From assembly GCA_013152435.1 (NCBI GenBank), contig JAADGJ010000059.1, positions 88,558-126,251 of the forward strand: a stretch of DNA of 37,694 bases, read 5' to 3'. The notes under the pieces were generated by a model. The model did not search any database. It saw only the letters and a program-made list of their open reading frames with translations, and was not told where the DNA came from. Positions 17,280 to 24,324 of the stretch are shown here, piece by piece (positions within the stretch are counted from its first letter, which is position 1; each line of letters starts with the position of its first letter). Origin of the DNA: Chloroflexota bacterium (GTDB lineage: Bacteria; Chloroflexota; Anaerolineae; DUEN01). Position numbers and translations under genes: made by a program.

Positions 17280-17933
17280 ATGGCCAGGAATAGCGCGTTA
17301 GCCGAGCAGGTGCAGCCGACCAGGCGGCGCATCCTTGTCGAGTTGAAGAAAGCGGGCGGACTTACATGCAATGAGCTGGCGGAGCGGCTGGGGATCACCT
17401 CCATGGGGGTGCGACGCCATCTGATCACGCTGGAGCGGGACGGCCTCGTCTATTACACGACGGTGCAGCGCGGCCTGGGAAGGCCCAGTCATGTCTATCA
17501 TCTGACCGAGCTGGCCGAGGAGCTGTTCCCGAAGAATTATGGACAACTGACCAACGAGCTTCTGAGCTATATCGAACAGCTGGAGGGCGAGGAGAAGGTC
17601 TGGGAGCTGTTCCAGCGACGCGCTCGACGCCGGGTTCAACGGGCGCTGGCTCGCACCGGTGGACTCTCCTTCCCGGAGAAGGTGTTTGAGTTGGCGCGCA
17701 TCCTGGAGGAGGAAGGGTATCTGGCGGAGGCGGAGCAGGTTGATGAGGATACCTTTTTACTTCGGGAATACAACTGCGCCATCCATCAGGTCGCCCAGCG
17801 CTTCCCGCAGGCGTGTGGCACCGAGCTGGAGTTCTTCCAGGCCGTGTTGCCTGAGGCGACGATCCACCGGGAGCATCACATGATCTCCGGCGAGCCGTAT
17901 TGCGGCTACCGGATCGTCCGTCGCGAGGGATGA
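17280..17933 (+). CDS. SufR-like winged-helix regulator with C-terminal Fe-S cysteines
   Basis: A 217-residue transcription factor. Residues 14-80 form a winged helix (ILVELKKAGGLTCNELAERL, GVRRHLITLERDGLV, then a GRPSHVYHLT wing). The C-terminal half carries three cysteines, Cys166, Cys179 and Cys208, spaced x12 and x28; SufR of cyanobacteria uses three cysteines with nearly the same spacing to hold a [4Fe-4S] cluster that senses iron-sulfur status or oxidants. So this is likely a redox- or iron-responsive repressor. ATG at 17280 follows GAGAGGAG. No suf or isc genes are in the window; the divergent neighbour is a GT2, the downstream one a proline dehydrogenase (191 bases, own promoter). The target may be remote or may be itself. 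Confidence 0.85.
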   Translation: MARNSALAEQVQPTRRRILVELKKAGGLTCNELAERLGITSMGVRRHLITLERDGLVYYTTVQRGLGRPSHVYHLTELAEELFPKNYGQLTNELLSYIEQLEGEEKVWELFQRRARRRVQRALARTGGLSFPEKVFELARILEEEGYLAEAEQVDEDTFLLREYNCAIHQVAQRFPQACGTELEFFQAVLPEATIHREHHMISGEPYCGYRIVRREG

Positions 17934-18050
17934 CGGTTGCACCCTCTTGCCGTTCGATGCGGCGGCATTCACGCGCCGCTGGAGGCCCTATCCCCTCAAG
18001 ATCCACCCATGGCATCTTCGCCAGGAAGGTATACTCCCGTTGTTCCCCCT

Positions 18051-18099
18051 TTGCCCGCCTCCGGGCGAGGTGGTACAATCTCGCTGGAGGTTGACCTCC
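18051..18099 (+). promoter_or_regulatory. Promoter and candidate operator of proline dehydrogenase
   Basis: TTGCCC (18051-18056), 17-base spacer, TACAAT (18074-18079). The predicted start, near 18086, coincides with an inverted repeat GGAGGT-TG-ACCTCC (18086-18099), well placed for a repressor or for an RNA hairpin in the 39-base leader. Confidence 0.55.
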
Positions 18100-18124
18100 T
18101 TGCTTACCCACTGGAGGATGGGCC

Positions 18125-19057
18125 ATGTTACTCCGCAATGTTCTGCTGTCCCTCTCCCGTAGCCAAGACCTGCAGGATCTGATCGTTGCCCTTCCCGTCG
18201 CCCGACGCGCGTCACGACGCTTCGTCGCGGGCGAGACCCTGGATGAGGCGATCGCGGCCGTCCAGCGGGTGAACGCGCTGGGGCTCATGGCGACCCTGAA
18301 CTACCTGGGCGAGAGCGTGACCTCGGAGAGCGATGCGATCGCCGGCCGGGATGCGTACCTGGAGGCTTTGGAGGCCATCGTCTCGGCCGGGTTGGACAGC
18401 CATATTTCCATCAAGCTCACCCAATTGGGGCTGGACTTGGGAGAGGACTTCTGCTATGAGAACGTGGAACGCATCGTCGCGTACGCGGCGGAGCGAGGGC
18501 GCTTCGTCCGCATCGATATGGAGGACTCATCGTACACGCAGCGCACTCTCGACCTGTATCGTCGGCTCCGGCGGAGCTACGATAACGTCGGCGTGGTGAT
18601 CCAGGCGTACCTCTACCGGAGCCGGGCGGATGTGGAGGCCCTTATCGAGGAGGGGATCGCCCATATCCGCTTGTGCAAGGGAGCCTACGCGGAGCCGCCC
18701 AGCGTTGCGTATCCGGCCCGGAAGGACGTGGACGAGAACCTCCTCCGCCTGGTTTGGATGATGCTGGCGCCGGAGGCGCGCGAGCGTGGCGCCTATCCCG
18801 CCATCGCGACGCATGATGAGCGCATCATCAGCCGGGTGCGCGCGTACGTATATCACCATCGTGTTCCCGTTGATGCGTACGAGTTCCAGATGCTGTACGG
18901 GGTACGGCGGGACGCGCAGCAGCGGCTGGCGGACGAGGGATATCGGATGCGCGTCTATATCCCCTATGGCACGCATTGGTATCCGTACTTCATGCGTCGC
19001 CTGGCCGAGCGCCCTGCCAATCTGTTGTTCTTCCTGAGGGCGCTTCTGGAGCGATGA
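18125..19057 (+). CDS. Proline dehydrogenase, monofunctional (PRODH)
   Basis: A 310-residue FAD enzyme that oxidises proline to pyrroline-5-carboxylate and passes electrons to the membrane quinone pool. It has the length of the stand-alone bacterial enzyme (about 300), not of the fused PutA. Visible family motifs: LGESV near residue 60, ISIKLTQLGLD, VRIDMEDSSYT, VGVVIQAYLYR, RLCKGAY, ATHDERII, EFQMLYGVR and the substrate-binding C-terminal YFMRRLAERPAN. ATG at 18125 follows TGGAGGA by seven bases. A good terminator stands 23 bases after the stop. The partner dehydrogenase for pyrroline-5-carboxylate is not in the window. Peripheral inner-membrane location is expected for the family. Confidence 0.95.
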   Translation: MLLRNVLLSLSRSQDLQDLIVALPVARRASRRFVAGETLDEAIAAVQRVNALGLMATLNYLGESVTSESDAIAGRDAYLEALEAIVSAGLDSHISIKLTQLGLDLGEDFCYENVERIVAYAAERGRFVRIDMEDSSYTQRTLDLYRRLRRSYDNVGVVIQAYLYRSRADVEALIEEGIAHIRLCKGAYAEPPSVAYPARKDVDENLLRLVWMMLAPEARERGAYPAIATHDERIISRVRAYVYHHRVPVDAYEFQMLYGVRRDAQQRLADEGYRMRVYIPYGTHWYPYFMRRLAERPANLLFFLRALLER

Positions 19058-19080
19058 TCGCGTCGATGCCCGGATATGCA

Positions 19081-19109
19081 AGGCGCAGGGGGTACCCCTG
19101 CGCCTTTTT
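19081..19109 (+). terminator. Rho-independent terminator of proline dehydrogenase
   Basis: AGGCGCAGGGG (19081-19091) pairs with CCCCTGCGCCT (19095-19105), loop GTA, then TTTTT. A textbook structure. Confidence 0.9.
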
Positions 19110-19141
19110 GAGTGGCTCATGTACGGTGGGAGAAGACCCAC

Positions 19142-19567
19142 CTATTGTGGCGGCGGCACCACACCGATGGTGAGCAGGATGTTGGCGTACACGCGCTGCT
19201 CGCCGGTGGCGATCACCAGGGCGGTATTGGGATCCCGGGCGGCATCGTAGAATTGGAAGCGTCCCAGCCGCTGTAGGTCCAAATCGGAGGGAAGGATCTG
19301 CTGGAACTCGGCGAAGATGCTCGGCTCTGGCCCGCTCTCCGGGATCATCACATGGGCGGCTTCAATGGGAATGGCGTCCACCAGGACGGCCAGCACATCG
19401 GTGACCTTGACCAGCCCTGGGGCCAGGTTCAGGAAGACCCGGCGGGCGGCCGCAGGTGCTCCCGTTGAGAAGGGATAGTTCCCGTCGGCGATCAGGATCT
19501 TGGAGCCGTGCCCCGCACCTCCCAGAGCGGCCAGAATCTCCGGATGCAACAGACGATAGCGTAGCAT
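19142..19567 (-). CDS. RbsD/FucU-family sugar mutarotase
   Basis: A 141-residue protein of the D-ribose pyranase / L-fucose mutarotase family, which speeds interconversion of sugar anomers in the cytoplasm. The catalytic His20 sits in GAGHGSKILIADGNYP, and the end YANILLTIGV matches the conserved C-terminal YxNixLxxGV pattern. ADGNYP is closer to FucU (ADANFP) than to RbsD (DAGFP), so L-fucose or a related sugar is somewhat more likely than ribose. ATG at 19567 follows AGGAGGTG. The RpiR-type regulator lies upstream on the same strand; a hairpin terminator between them (19690-19721) means at least partly separate transcripts. No transporter or kinase of the sugar is next to it. Confidence 0.9.
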   Translation of the reverse strand: MLRYRLLHPEILAALGGAGHGSKILIADGNYPFSTGAPAAARRVFLNLAPGLVKVTDVLAVLVDAIPIEAAHVMIPESGPEPSIFAEFQQILPSDLDLQRLGRFQFYDAARDPNTALVIATGEQRVYANILLTIGVVPPPQ

Positions 19568-19677
19568 ATCCTCACCTCCTAATCGAGACCGTGGTATGGA
19601 TGCAGCCATGTATCCTCTCAATGAGGATGACGGCGGGACGGGTGTTTTCGACGCGTTGCCCCGGTGCGGTGACCGGA

Positions 19678-19721
19678 GGAAGAAAAGGCGATGGGGGTAC
19701 CCGTGTAGGCATACCCCCATC
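19678..19721 (-). terminator. Terminator of the RpiR-type gene
   Basis: GATGGGGGTA (19690-19699) pairs with TACCCCCATC (19712-19721), twelve-base loop. On the minus strand the stem is followed by GCCTTTTCTTCC. It lies about 90 bases after the regulator stop at 19808. Confidence 0.65.
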
Positions 19722-19807
19722 ACCGCGCAACAGATGAATTAGGAGGAGAAGCCATCAACGCCCGAAGACCTTGACGGTTGCGAGTAGTCATGCGGTTGGG
19801 AAGCGGA

Positions 19808-20692
19808 TCAGCCGACGCTGGCCACCCCTTCCGTTCCGGTCTGTAGATCGGGGACCTCCCGATCTCGTTGGGAGATGATCATCTGGTAGTTCCGCTGGAA
19901 CTCCGATAGCAGCTTCTCGAATGCCTCCGTGTCGCTGAGGGCCAGGATCTGCAGCAAGGCGGTGAGCACGGCCGTGATGGCCGTCATCGATGTGAACGGG
20001 CCGCCGCTGTTGCTCGAGGCGAACACCTTGAGATCCGCCACGCGGGCGATGGGGCTGGCGTAGGAGCCGAACACGCCGATGGTCTTGGCCCCGCGATCCT
20101 TGGCCAGCTCCAGCGCGACCGCCACCTCACCGGCGTAGGGCGAGGCGGCCACCCCGATCACCAGATCCTCCCCTCCCGTCTGTCCCAGCGCAAAGGCCTG
20201 ACTCATCGCCTCGGCGGGCACGTAATCCGCCCACATGCCCAGATCACGCAGGGCAACGGCGAAGGCTTCGGCCACGAAGGCGCCGTACCCCGCCCCCATG
20301 ACCAGGATCCGCCGGGCGGATTTGAGCGCCTCAATGATGGCCTCCAGCGTCTCCGCCGGCAGCCCCAGCGTCTGCTGGAGGTTCTCGATGTCCCGCAGCA
20401 GGGATCGCTGCCAGGTCGCCGACGGGCTCGTGTCGCCTTCCAACGGCTCATACGAGCTCTGGAGTTCGGCCTTTACCTGTGCCTGCACATCCCGGATCAG
20501 ATCGGGATATCCGTTGTACCCCAGCCGCTGGGCACACCGAACCACGGTTGTGGTGTCGACATCGACCGCCTCTCCCAGCTCTGCTGCCGTCATGAAGGCC
20601 GCCTCGCGGTAGTTATTCAGCAGGAAATCCGCGATGCGGCGGTAGCTGGGTGAGAGCAGATTGTAAACCTGAGCGATGCGCTCTCGGTACAT
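19808..20692 (-). CDS. MurR/RpiR-family transcriptional regulator
   Basis: A 294-residue sugar-phosphate-responsive regulator. Residues 1-75 are the RpiR helix-turn-helix (LLSPSYRRIADFLLNN, MTAAELGEAVDVDTTTVVRCAQRLGYNGYPDL). Residues about 125-255 are the SIS fold that binds phosphosugars (ARRILVMGAGYGAFVAEAFA, GEDLVIGVAASPYAGEVAVALELAKDRG type pattern, SSNSGGPFTSMTA). ATG at 20692 follows GGGAGG. It is transcribed from a near-consensus promoter at 20786-20815, with a 14-base palindrome between start of transcription and gene, which suggests autoregulation. The RbsD/FucU gene downstream is the likely target. The sugar is not identifiable. Confidence 0.93.
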   Translation of the reverse strand: MYRERIAQVYNLLSPSYRRIADFLLNNYREAAFMTAAELGEAVDVDTTTVVRCAQRLGYNGYPDLIRDVQAQVKAELQSSYEPLEGDTSPSATWQRSLLRDIENLQQTLGLPAETLEAIIEALKSARRILVMGAGYGAFVAEAFAVALRDLGMWADYVPAEAMSQAFALGQTGGEDLVIGVAASPYAGEVAVALELAKDRGAKTIGVFGSYASPIARVADLKVFASSNSGGPFTSMTAITAVLTALLQILALSDTEAFEKLLSEFQRNYQMIISQRDREVPDLQTGTEGVASVG

Positions 20693-20739
20693 GTTGTTGC
20701 CTCCCTTAGCCAGAGATTATGGGATGAATGCACACCTCG

Positions 20740-20753
20740 CCTGCGATCGCAGG
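20740..20753. promoter_or_regulatory. Palindrome in the leader of the RpiR-type gene
   Basis: CCTGCGATCGCAGG, perfect 14-base palindrome, between the predicted transcription start (near 20779) and the ATG (20692). Candidate operator for autoregulation. Confidence 0.5.
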
Positions 20754-20785
20754 TGACTTGTTCACGGAAACACGGAATTGCCAAG

Positions 20786-20815
20786 AGTATACAGGTTGCT
20801 TCCCTCTACTGTCAA
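20786..20815 (-). promoter_or_regulatory. Strong promoter of the RpiR-type gene
   Basis: On the minus strand: TTGACA (20815-20810, full consensus), 18-base spacer, TATACT (20791-20786). Predicted start near 20779, leader about 87 bases. Confidence 0.75.
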
Positions 20816-20866
20816 GAGTTTTGGCGCCGCCAACCTTTCAATACGATCAAAGGACGTCTTAATTTG

Positions 20867-20880
20867 TTGTTGCGCAACAA
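20867..20880. promoter_or_regulatory. Palindrome upstream of the RpiR promoter
   Basis: TTGTTGCGCAACAA, perfect 14-base palindrome, 52 bases upstream of the -35 box. It looks like a binding site for a dimeric regulator, in an AT-rich island unlike the surrounding DNA. Confidence 0.5.
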
Positions 20881-20933
20881 GGAATCCTCTTTATCTGATT
20901 GTAAGCTAACGATGGACGCGCTACCGGTCTCCC

Positions 20934-21165
20934 TCGCGGGGGGCGAAGCCCCTTCGGAAAAGGCCCTTCTTCCGCCTCTGACCTGCCTGGCCTCGGCCCA
21001 GATCCCCGTGGAAAGGGCCGAGAAAGGCAGATGCGGGCCAAAAAAGCAGGATTTGTGTGGAGGGGAGCTCCCCTCCACACCTCCTCTTGTGGTTCCTGTT
21101 CCTCCGTTTCCCCACCACGCCGAAGAGCGGCGCACTTTTCAGATGTCTTGTGCGTTCCTTAGTTT
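20934..21165. repeat. Palindromic element copy 3 (interior, ends decayed)
   Basis: The interior aligns with copy 1 over about 130 bases: GACCTGCCTGGCCTCGGCCC, GGGCCGAGAAAGGCAG and GGAGGGGAGCTCCCCTCC, then CACACCTCCTCTTGTGG. After that CAGATGTCTTGTGCG corresponds to CAGACATCTTGCCGG of copy 1. The TIR ends are not recognisable. A GGGGCGAAGCCCC palindrome marks the left side. Confidence 0.6.
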
Positions 21166-21168
21166 ATA

Positions 21169-21319
21169 GAGCGTGTCTGGGAAGTCCTGTTGCCCCTGCT
21201 ATGGGGAGGCCCGGAGGGGTGAGGCCCCCCGGAAACAGCTCTTTTTACGCCGGAGGGAAGGTCTCCTCCGCACCTCCCCCTGTGGAGCGTGTCGCTGAGG
21301 AAGGCCCTCAGGCACGCTC
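21169..21319. repeat. Palindromic element copy 4 with terminal inverted repeats
   Basis: A 151-base element. Left end GAGCGTGTCTGG (21169-21180) is an imperfect inverse of right end TCAGGCACGCTC (21308-21319), identical in the right end to copy 1. The interior holds CCTCCGCACCTCCCCCTGTG, shared in part with copy 1 (CACACCTCCCCCTGTGGAG). It ends about 50 bases before the promoter of the deacetylase gene. Confidence 0.65.
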
Positions 21320-21371
21320 ATAGACCGATGTGTATTGGGCGCGAGGGCTTTGCGCGTGCCCTCGGCCGGGT

Positions 21372-21400
21372 TTGACGGAAGCGACCCGCTGGCGTATCTT
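21372..21400 (+). promoter_or_regulatory. Promoter of the deacetylase-RqcH operon
   Basis: TTGACG (21372-21377), 17-base spacer, TATCTT (21395-21400). Predicted start near 21407 leaves a leader of only about 13 bases that still includes AGGAGG (21410-21415). Confidence 0.6.
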
Positions 21401-21419
21401 TACCCCGACAGGAGGAAAG

Positions 21420-22334
21420 ATGTTATCGAGGCGGCTTATCGATTGGATGCGGTTCACTTCGTTGGCTTTTCTGCTGATCACGACTGGCTGTGTCGCTGCG
21501 GGCTTCCCCGCGGCCGGATCTTTCCGACCGCTGTTCGCAACCCCGGTGACGCCCATGGCCATCTCCACACCATCGGTGATGGCCGAGAGCTCGCCGCTTC
21601 CCACGCCCACCCCGACGCCGGGCCCTACGCCGGATGGCGTTTTGCGGACCGCCCGGGTGCCCATTCTGATGTACCATTACATTTCGGATCCCCCTGCTGG
21701 GGCGGACAAATACCGCGTGGACCTTTCGGTATCGCCCGAGCGGTTTGAATCGCACCTGCGTTATCTGCAGGAACAGGGATATACCACCATCTCCCTGCGC
21801 GATCTGGTCTATTACCTCACCCGGGGGACGCCGTTGCCGCCCAAGCCGATCGTCCTGACCTTTGACGACGGATATATCGACCACTACGAGCACGCCTTCC
21901 CGCTTCTGAAGAAGTATGGCTTCCGGGGGACCTTCTTCATCATCACCGATTTCATCACGGAGGGCTATCCCGGCTACATGACCTGGACGCAGATCAAGGA
22001 GCTTGCGGAGTCCGGCATGGAGATCGGGTCCCACAGCCGGAACCATCCGGATCTGAGCGGCAAGCCGCTCGATTACCTGGTGTGGCAGGCGCTTGGCTCT
22101 AAGGAGGCCATCGAGCATCACGTGGGCGTGACGCCTCGATTCGTCTCCTGGCCCTCCGGCCGATACGACGACCAGGCGATCGCGGTGTTTCGATCGGCCC
22201 ATTTCTGGGGAGGGGTGACGACGCGGCAGGGGATGGAGCAGCGGTCCGATCGGCTGTTCGAGATGCGGCGTATCCGCATGCGTGGGAGCTACACGCCGTC
22301 CTACCTGGACACGCTGCTTCATCTGGATTGGTGA
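21420..22334 (+). CDS. Polysaccharide deacetylase (CE4), exported, Thr-Pro spacer
   Basis: A 304-residue exported enzyme of the NodB/CE4 fold, which removes acetyl groups from N-acetyl sugars of surface glycans or peptidoglycan. An N-terminal hydrophobic segment ends in LITTGC (Cys24), a weak lipobox, so it is a lipoprotein or membrane-tethered protein. A short Thr-Pro spacer lies at 60-71. The metal triad is complete: Asp150 in TFDD (147-150) with base Asp149, His205 and His209 in GSHSRNH. The start is ATG at 21420, with AGGAGG five bases upstream. RqcH begins three bases after its stop, so translation is probably coupled. Its place beside repeat elements and far from the glycosyltransferases gives no hint on the exact glycan. 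Confidence 0.93.
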   Translation: MLSRRLIDWMRFTSLAFLLITTGCVAAGFPAAGSFRPLFATPVTPMAISTPSVMAESSPLPTPTPTPGPTPDGVLRTARVPILMYHYISDPPAGADKYRVDLSVSPERFESHLRYLQEQGYTTISLRDLVYYLTRGTPLPPKPIVLTFDDGYIDHYEHAFPLLKKYGFRGTFFIITDFITEGYPGYMTWTQIKELAESGMEIGSHSRNHPDLSGKPLDYLVWQALGSKEAIEHHVGVTPRFVSWPSGRYDDQAIAVFRSAHFWGGVTTRQGMEQRSDRLFEMRRIRMRGSYTPSYLDTLLHLDW

Positions 22335-22337
22335 GCG

Positions 22338-24026
22338 ATGGCTGCCTATGACGCGCTGGTCACAGCGGCCATCGCGCAGGAGCTTCGATCCGAGCTCCTA
22401 GGGGGGCGCGTGCAACAGGTGCTCCAGCCCACTTCGCACAGCGTGGGATTGGAGATTTACGCTCAGGGCGCCCGTCGTTATCTGCTCCTGTCGATCGATC
22501 CCCAGGATGCCCGTGTGCACCTGGTTTCCGAGCGGCTCCGCCGGGGCGTGGATACGCCCTCCCCGCTGGTGCTCCTCTTACGCAAACACGTGCGCGGCGC
22601 CCGGCTGACGGAGGTGACCTGCCCCGCGTACGAGCGCGTTTTGCGCTTCCGGTTCTCCCATCCGGAGTATGGCACGAGCTTGCTGATCGCCGAGATCATG
22701 GGCAGGCTCAGCAACCTTATCCTGGTGGACGAGATGGGGGATATTCGGGACAGCCTCAAGCGGGTTGGTCCGGATCTCACCCGGGTGCGGGTGATCCTGC
22801 CGGGGGCGCCTTATCGCCCCCCTCCACCTCAGCAGAAGCTTCTCCCCGATCAGGTGACGCCGGCTCGTCTGGAGGCCGCGCTTCGGGCGGCGGATGAGGG
22901 GATGCCGCTATGGCGAGCCCTGGTGCGGATGGTCGCCGGGCTCAGTCCCCAGGCCGCTCGGGAGCTGGCCGCGCGCGCGACGGGCGATCCGTACGCCAGC
23001 GTCGCGGCCGCCGAGGCCTCCCGCGTGGTGGAGGAGCTGGAGGCGCTTTGGGCGCCGCTGCGCACGGGCGCCTGGGAGCCTCATGTCGTGCAGGAGGGGG
23101 AGGCCATCCTCGCGTATGCGCCCTATCGCCCGGTGCACCTGGGGCCGGCGAGGCCGGTCGAGAGCATGAGCCGGGCTGTCGAGATGTATTACGCCCGGAA
23201 AGGGCAGGCGGATCCGTATGCGGGCCTGCGCGCCGCCGTCGCCGGGGAGATCGCGGAGGCGAGGAAGCGGCTGGAGCGTCAGCGGACGGCACTTCAGCGG
23301 CAGATGGTCGATCCAGAGGAGGCACAGCGATGGCGGCAGGCGGGCGAGTGGATCCTGGCCTTCGCGCATGAGGTCCGGCCGGGCCAGGATCAGTTCGTCG
23401 TGGACACGGGAGAGGGGATGTTGCAGATCGATTTGGATCCCCAGCTCACGGCGGTGGAAAACGCTCAGGCGTACTTCTCACGCTATCGCAAGGCCCAACG
23501 CGCTGCCGAGGAGGTCCCCCGGCGATTGGAGGCTGTGGAGCGCGAGCTGGCCTACCTGGATCAGCTCGCGTTGGATCTGGAGATGGCCGGGAGCCAGCCG
23601 GAGATCGCCGCGGTGCGGGAGGCTTTGTCGGCGGCCGGATACCTGCGGCGGCGGCAGGGCCGCTCGGCGCCGCCTCCGGGGCCGATCAAGGTCACGACGC
23701 CGGAGGGGTTCACCATCCTGGTCGGCCGGAACAGCCGCCAGAACGACGAGATCACCTTTCGGGTGGCGGCGCCGGACGATCTATGGCTCCACGCGCGCGG
23801 GGTTCCCGGCGCGCATGTGATCATCCGCAGCCGCGGCCGTCCGGTGCCCGAGGCGACCTTGCGACGCGCCGCGGAGCTGGCCGCCTACTATTCGGCCGCT
23901 CGCGATGAGCCCAATGTCCTCGTCTCCGTGGTCCCGCGCCGCCGGGTGCGTCGGCAGCCGGGCGGGCATCCGGGGCAGGTCACCTACACGGGCGAGGAGA
24001 CGATCCGCGTCCGGCCTCGCCCGTGA
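22338..24026 (+). CDS. rqcH: RqcH/NFACT ribosome-quality-control protein
   Basis: A 562-residue member of the Rqc2/RqcH/FbpA family. In bacteria RqcH binds stalled 50S subunits and recruits tRNA-Ala to add C-terminal alanine tails that mark nascent chains for decay. Domains: NFACT-N (1-170; LGGRVQQVLQP, LLLRKHVRGARL, EIMGRLSNLILVD), helical and coiled-coil middle (about 230-420, with EIAEARKRLERQRTALQRQ), and NFACT-R (about 450-550; GRNSRQNDEITF, DDLWLHARGVPGAHVII). The Asp-Arg pair needed for tRNA binding in Bacillus RqcH appears here as Glu99-Arg100 (AYERVL). Only three bases separate it from the deacetylase stop. It ends eight bases before the stop of the converging 90-residue protein. Cytoplasmic. 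Confidence 0.93.
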   Translation: MAAYDALVTAAIAQELRSELLGGRVQQVLQPTSHSVGLEIYAQGARRYLLLSIDPQDARVHLVSERLRRGVDTPSPLVLLLRKHVRGARLTEVTCPAYERVLRFRFSHPEYGTSLLIAEIMGRLSNLILVDEMGDIRDSLKRVGPDLTRVRVILPGAPYRPPPPQQKLLPDQVTPARLEAALRAADEGMPLWRALVRMVAGLSPQAARELAARATGDPYASVAAAEASRVVEELEALWAPLRTGAWEPHVVQEGEAILAYAPYRPVHLGPARPVESMSRAVEMYYARKGQADPYAGLRAAVAGEIAEARKRLERQRTALQRQMVDPEEAQRWRQAGEWILAFAHEVRPGQDQFVVDTGEGMLQIDLDPQLTAVENAQAYFSRYRKAQRAAEEVPRRLEAVERELAYLDQLALDLEMAGSQPEIAAVREALSAAGYLRRRQGRSAPPPGPIKVTTPEGFTILVGRNSRQNDEITFRVAAPDDLWLHARGVPGAHVIIRSRGRPVPEATLRRAAELAAYYSAARDEPNVLVSVVPRRRVRRQPGGHPGQVTYTGEETIRVRPRP

Positions 24027-24034
24027 GCTCGCGC

Positions 24035-24307
24035 TTACTGGACCTCGATCTTCGTCGCCCGTCGGCGGCGTGTGCGGCTGGGCTGGCTTTCCACTTCCGC
24101 CGGCTGCAGGCATTCGATGGCCGCGTCGAACAGGGACCGGACTGCCAGCAGGGCCTCCCGCTGTGAGGCTCGGGTGTGCTCCCAGAACGCCTCCGGCAGC
24201 AGCCGGCATGGCTTGCGCTTGAGCTCCTGTCGAATGCCTCGGATGCCCTCCGCCAGCCAGTCAGCCAGATCGAATTCGGCCTCCGCCTTCACTTCCTCAG
24301 CACACAT
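24035..24307 (-). CDS. Small protein of unknown function, 90 residues
   Basis: I do not recognise the family. The protein is acidic and helical in its first 70 residues (FDLADWLAEGIRGIRQELKR, then REALLAVRSLFDAAIECL) and ends in a very basic tail (RTRRRRATKIEV). It contains no signal peptide, membrane segment or Cys pair typical of metal binding (Cys at 2, 34 and 66). The start ATG at 24307 is well supported by GGGAGGTGAG. It begins 17 bases after the methyltransferase stop on the same strand, so both are surely on one transcript. It converges on rqcH with only eight bases between the stops. The basic tail suggests RNA, DNA or membrane contact, but that is inference. Confidence 0.75.
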   Translation of the reverse strand: MCAEEVKAEAEFDLADWLAEGIRGIRQELKRKPCRLLPEAFWEHTRASQREALLAVRSLFDAAIECLQPAEVESQPSRTRRRRATKIEVQ

Positions 24308-24324
24308 CTTCTCACCTCCCACCC

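Noticed and set aside
20753-21169. Open frame of 138 codons through the repeat copy
   Set aside because: It reads through non-coding palindromes shared with other intergenic sites and has no supported start.
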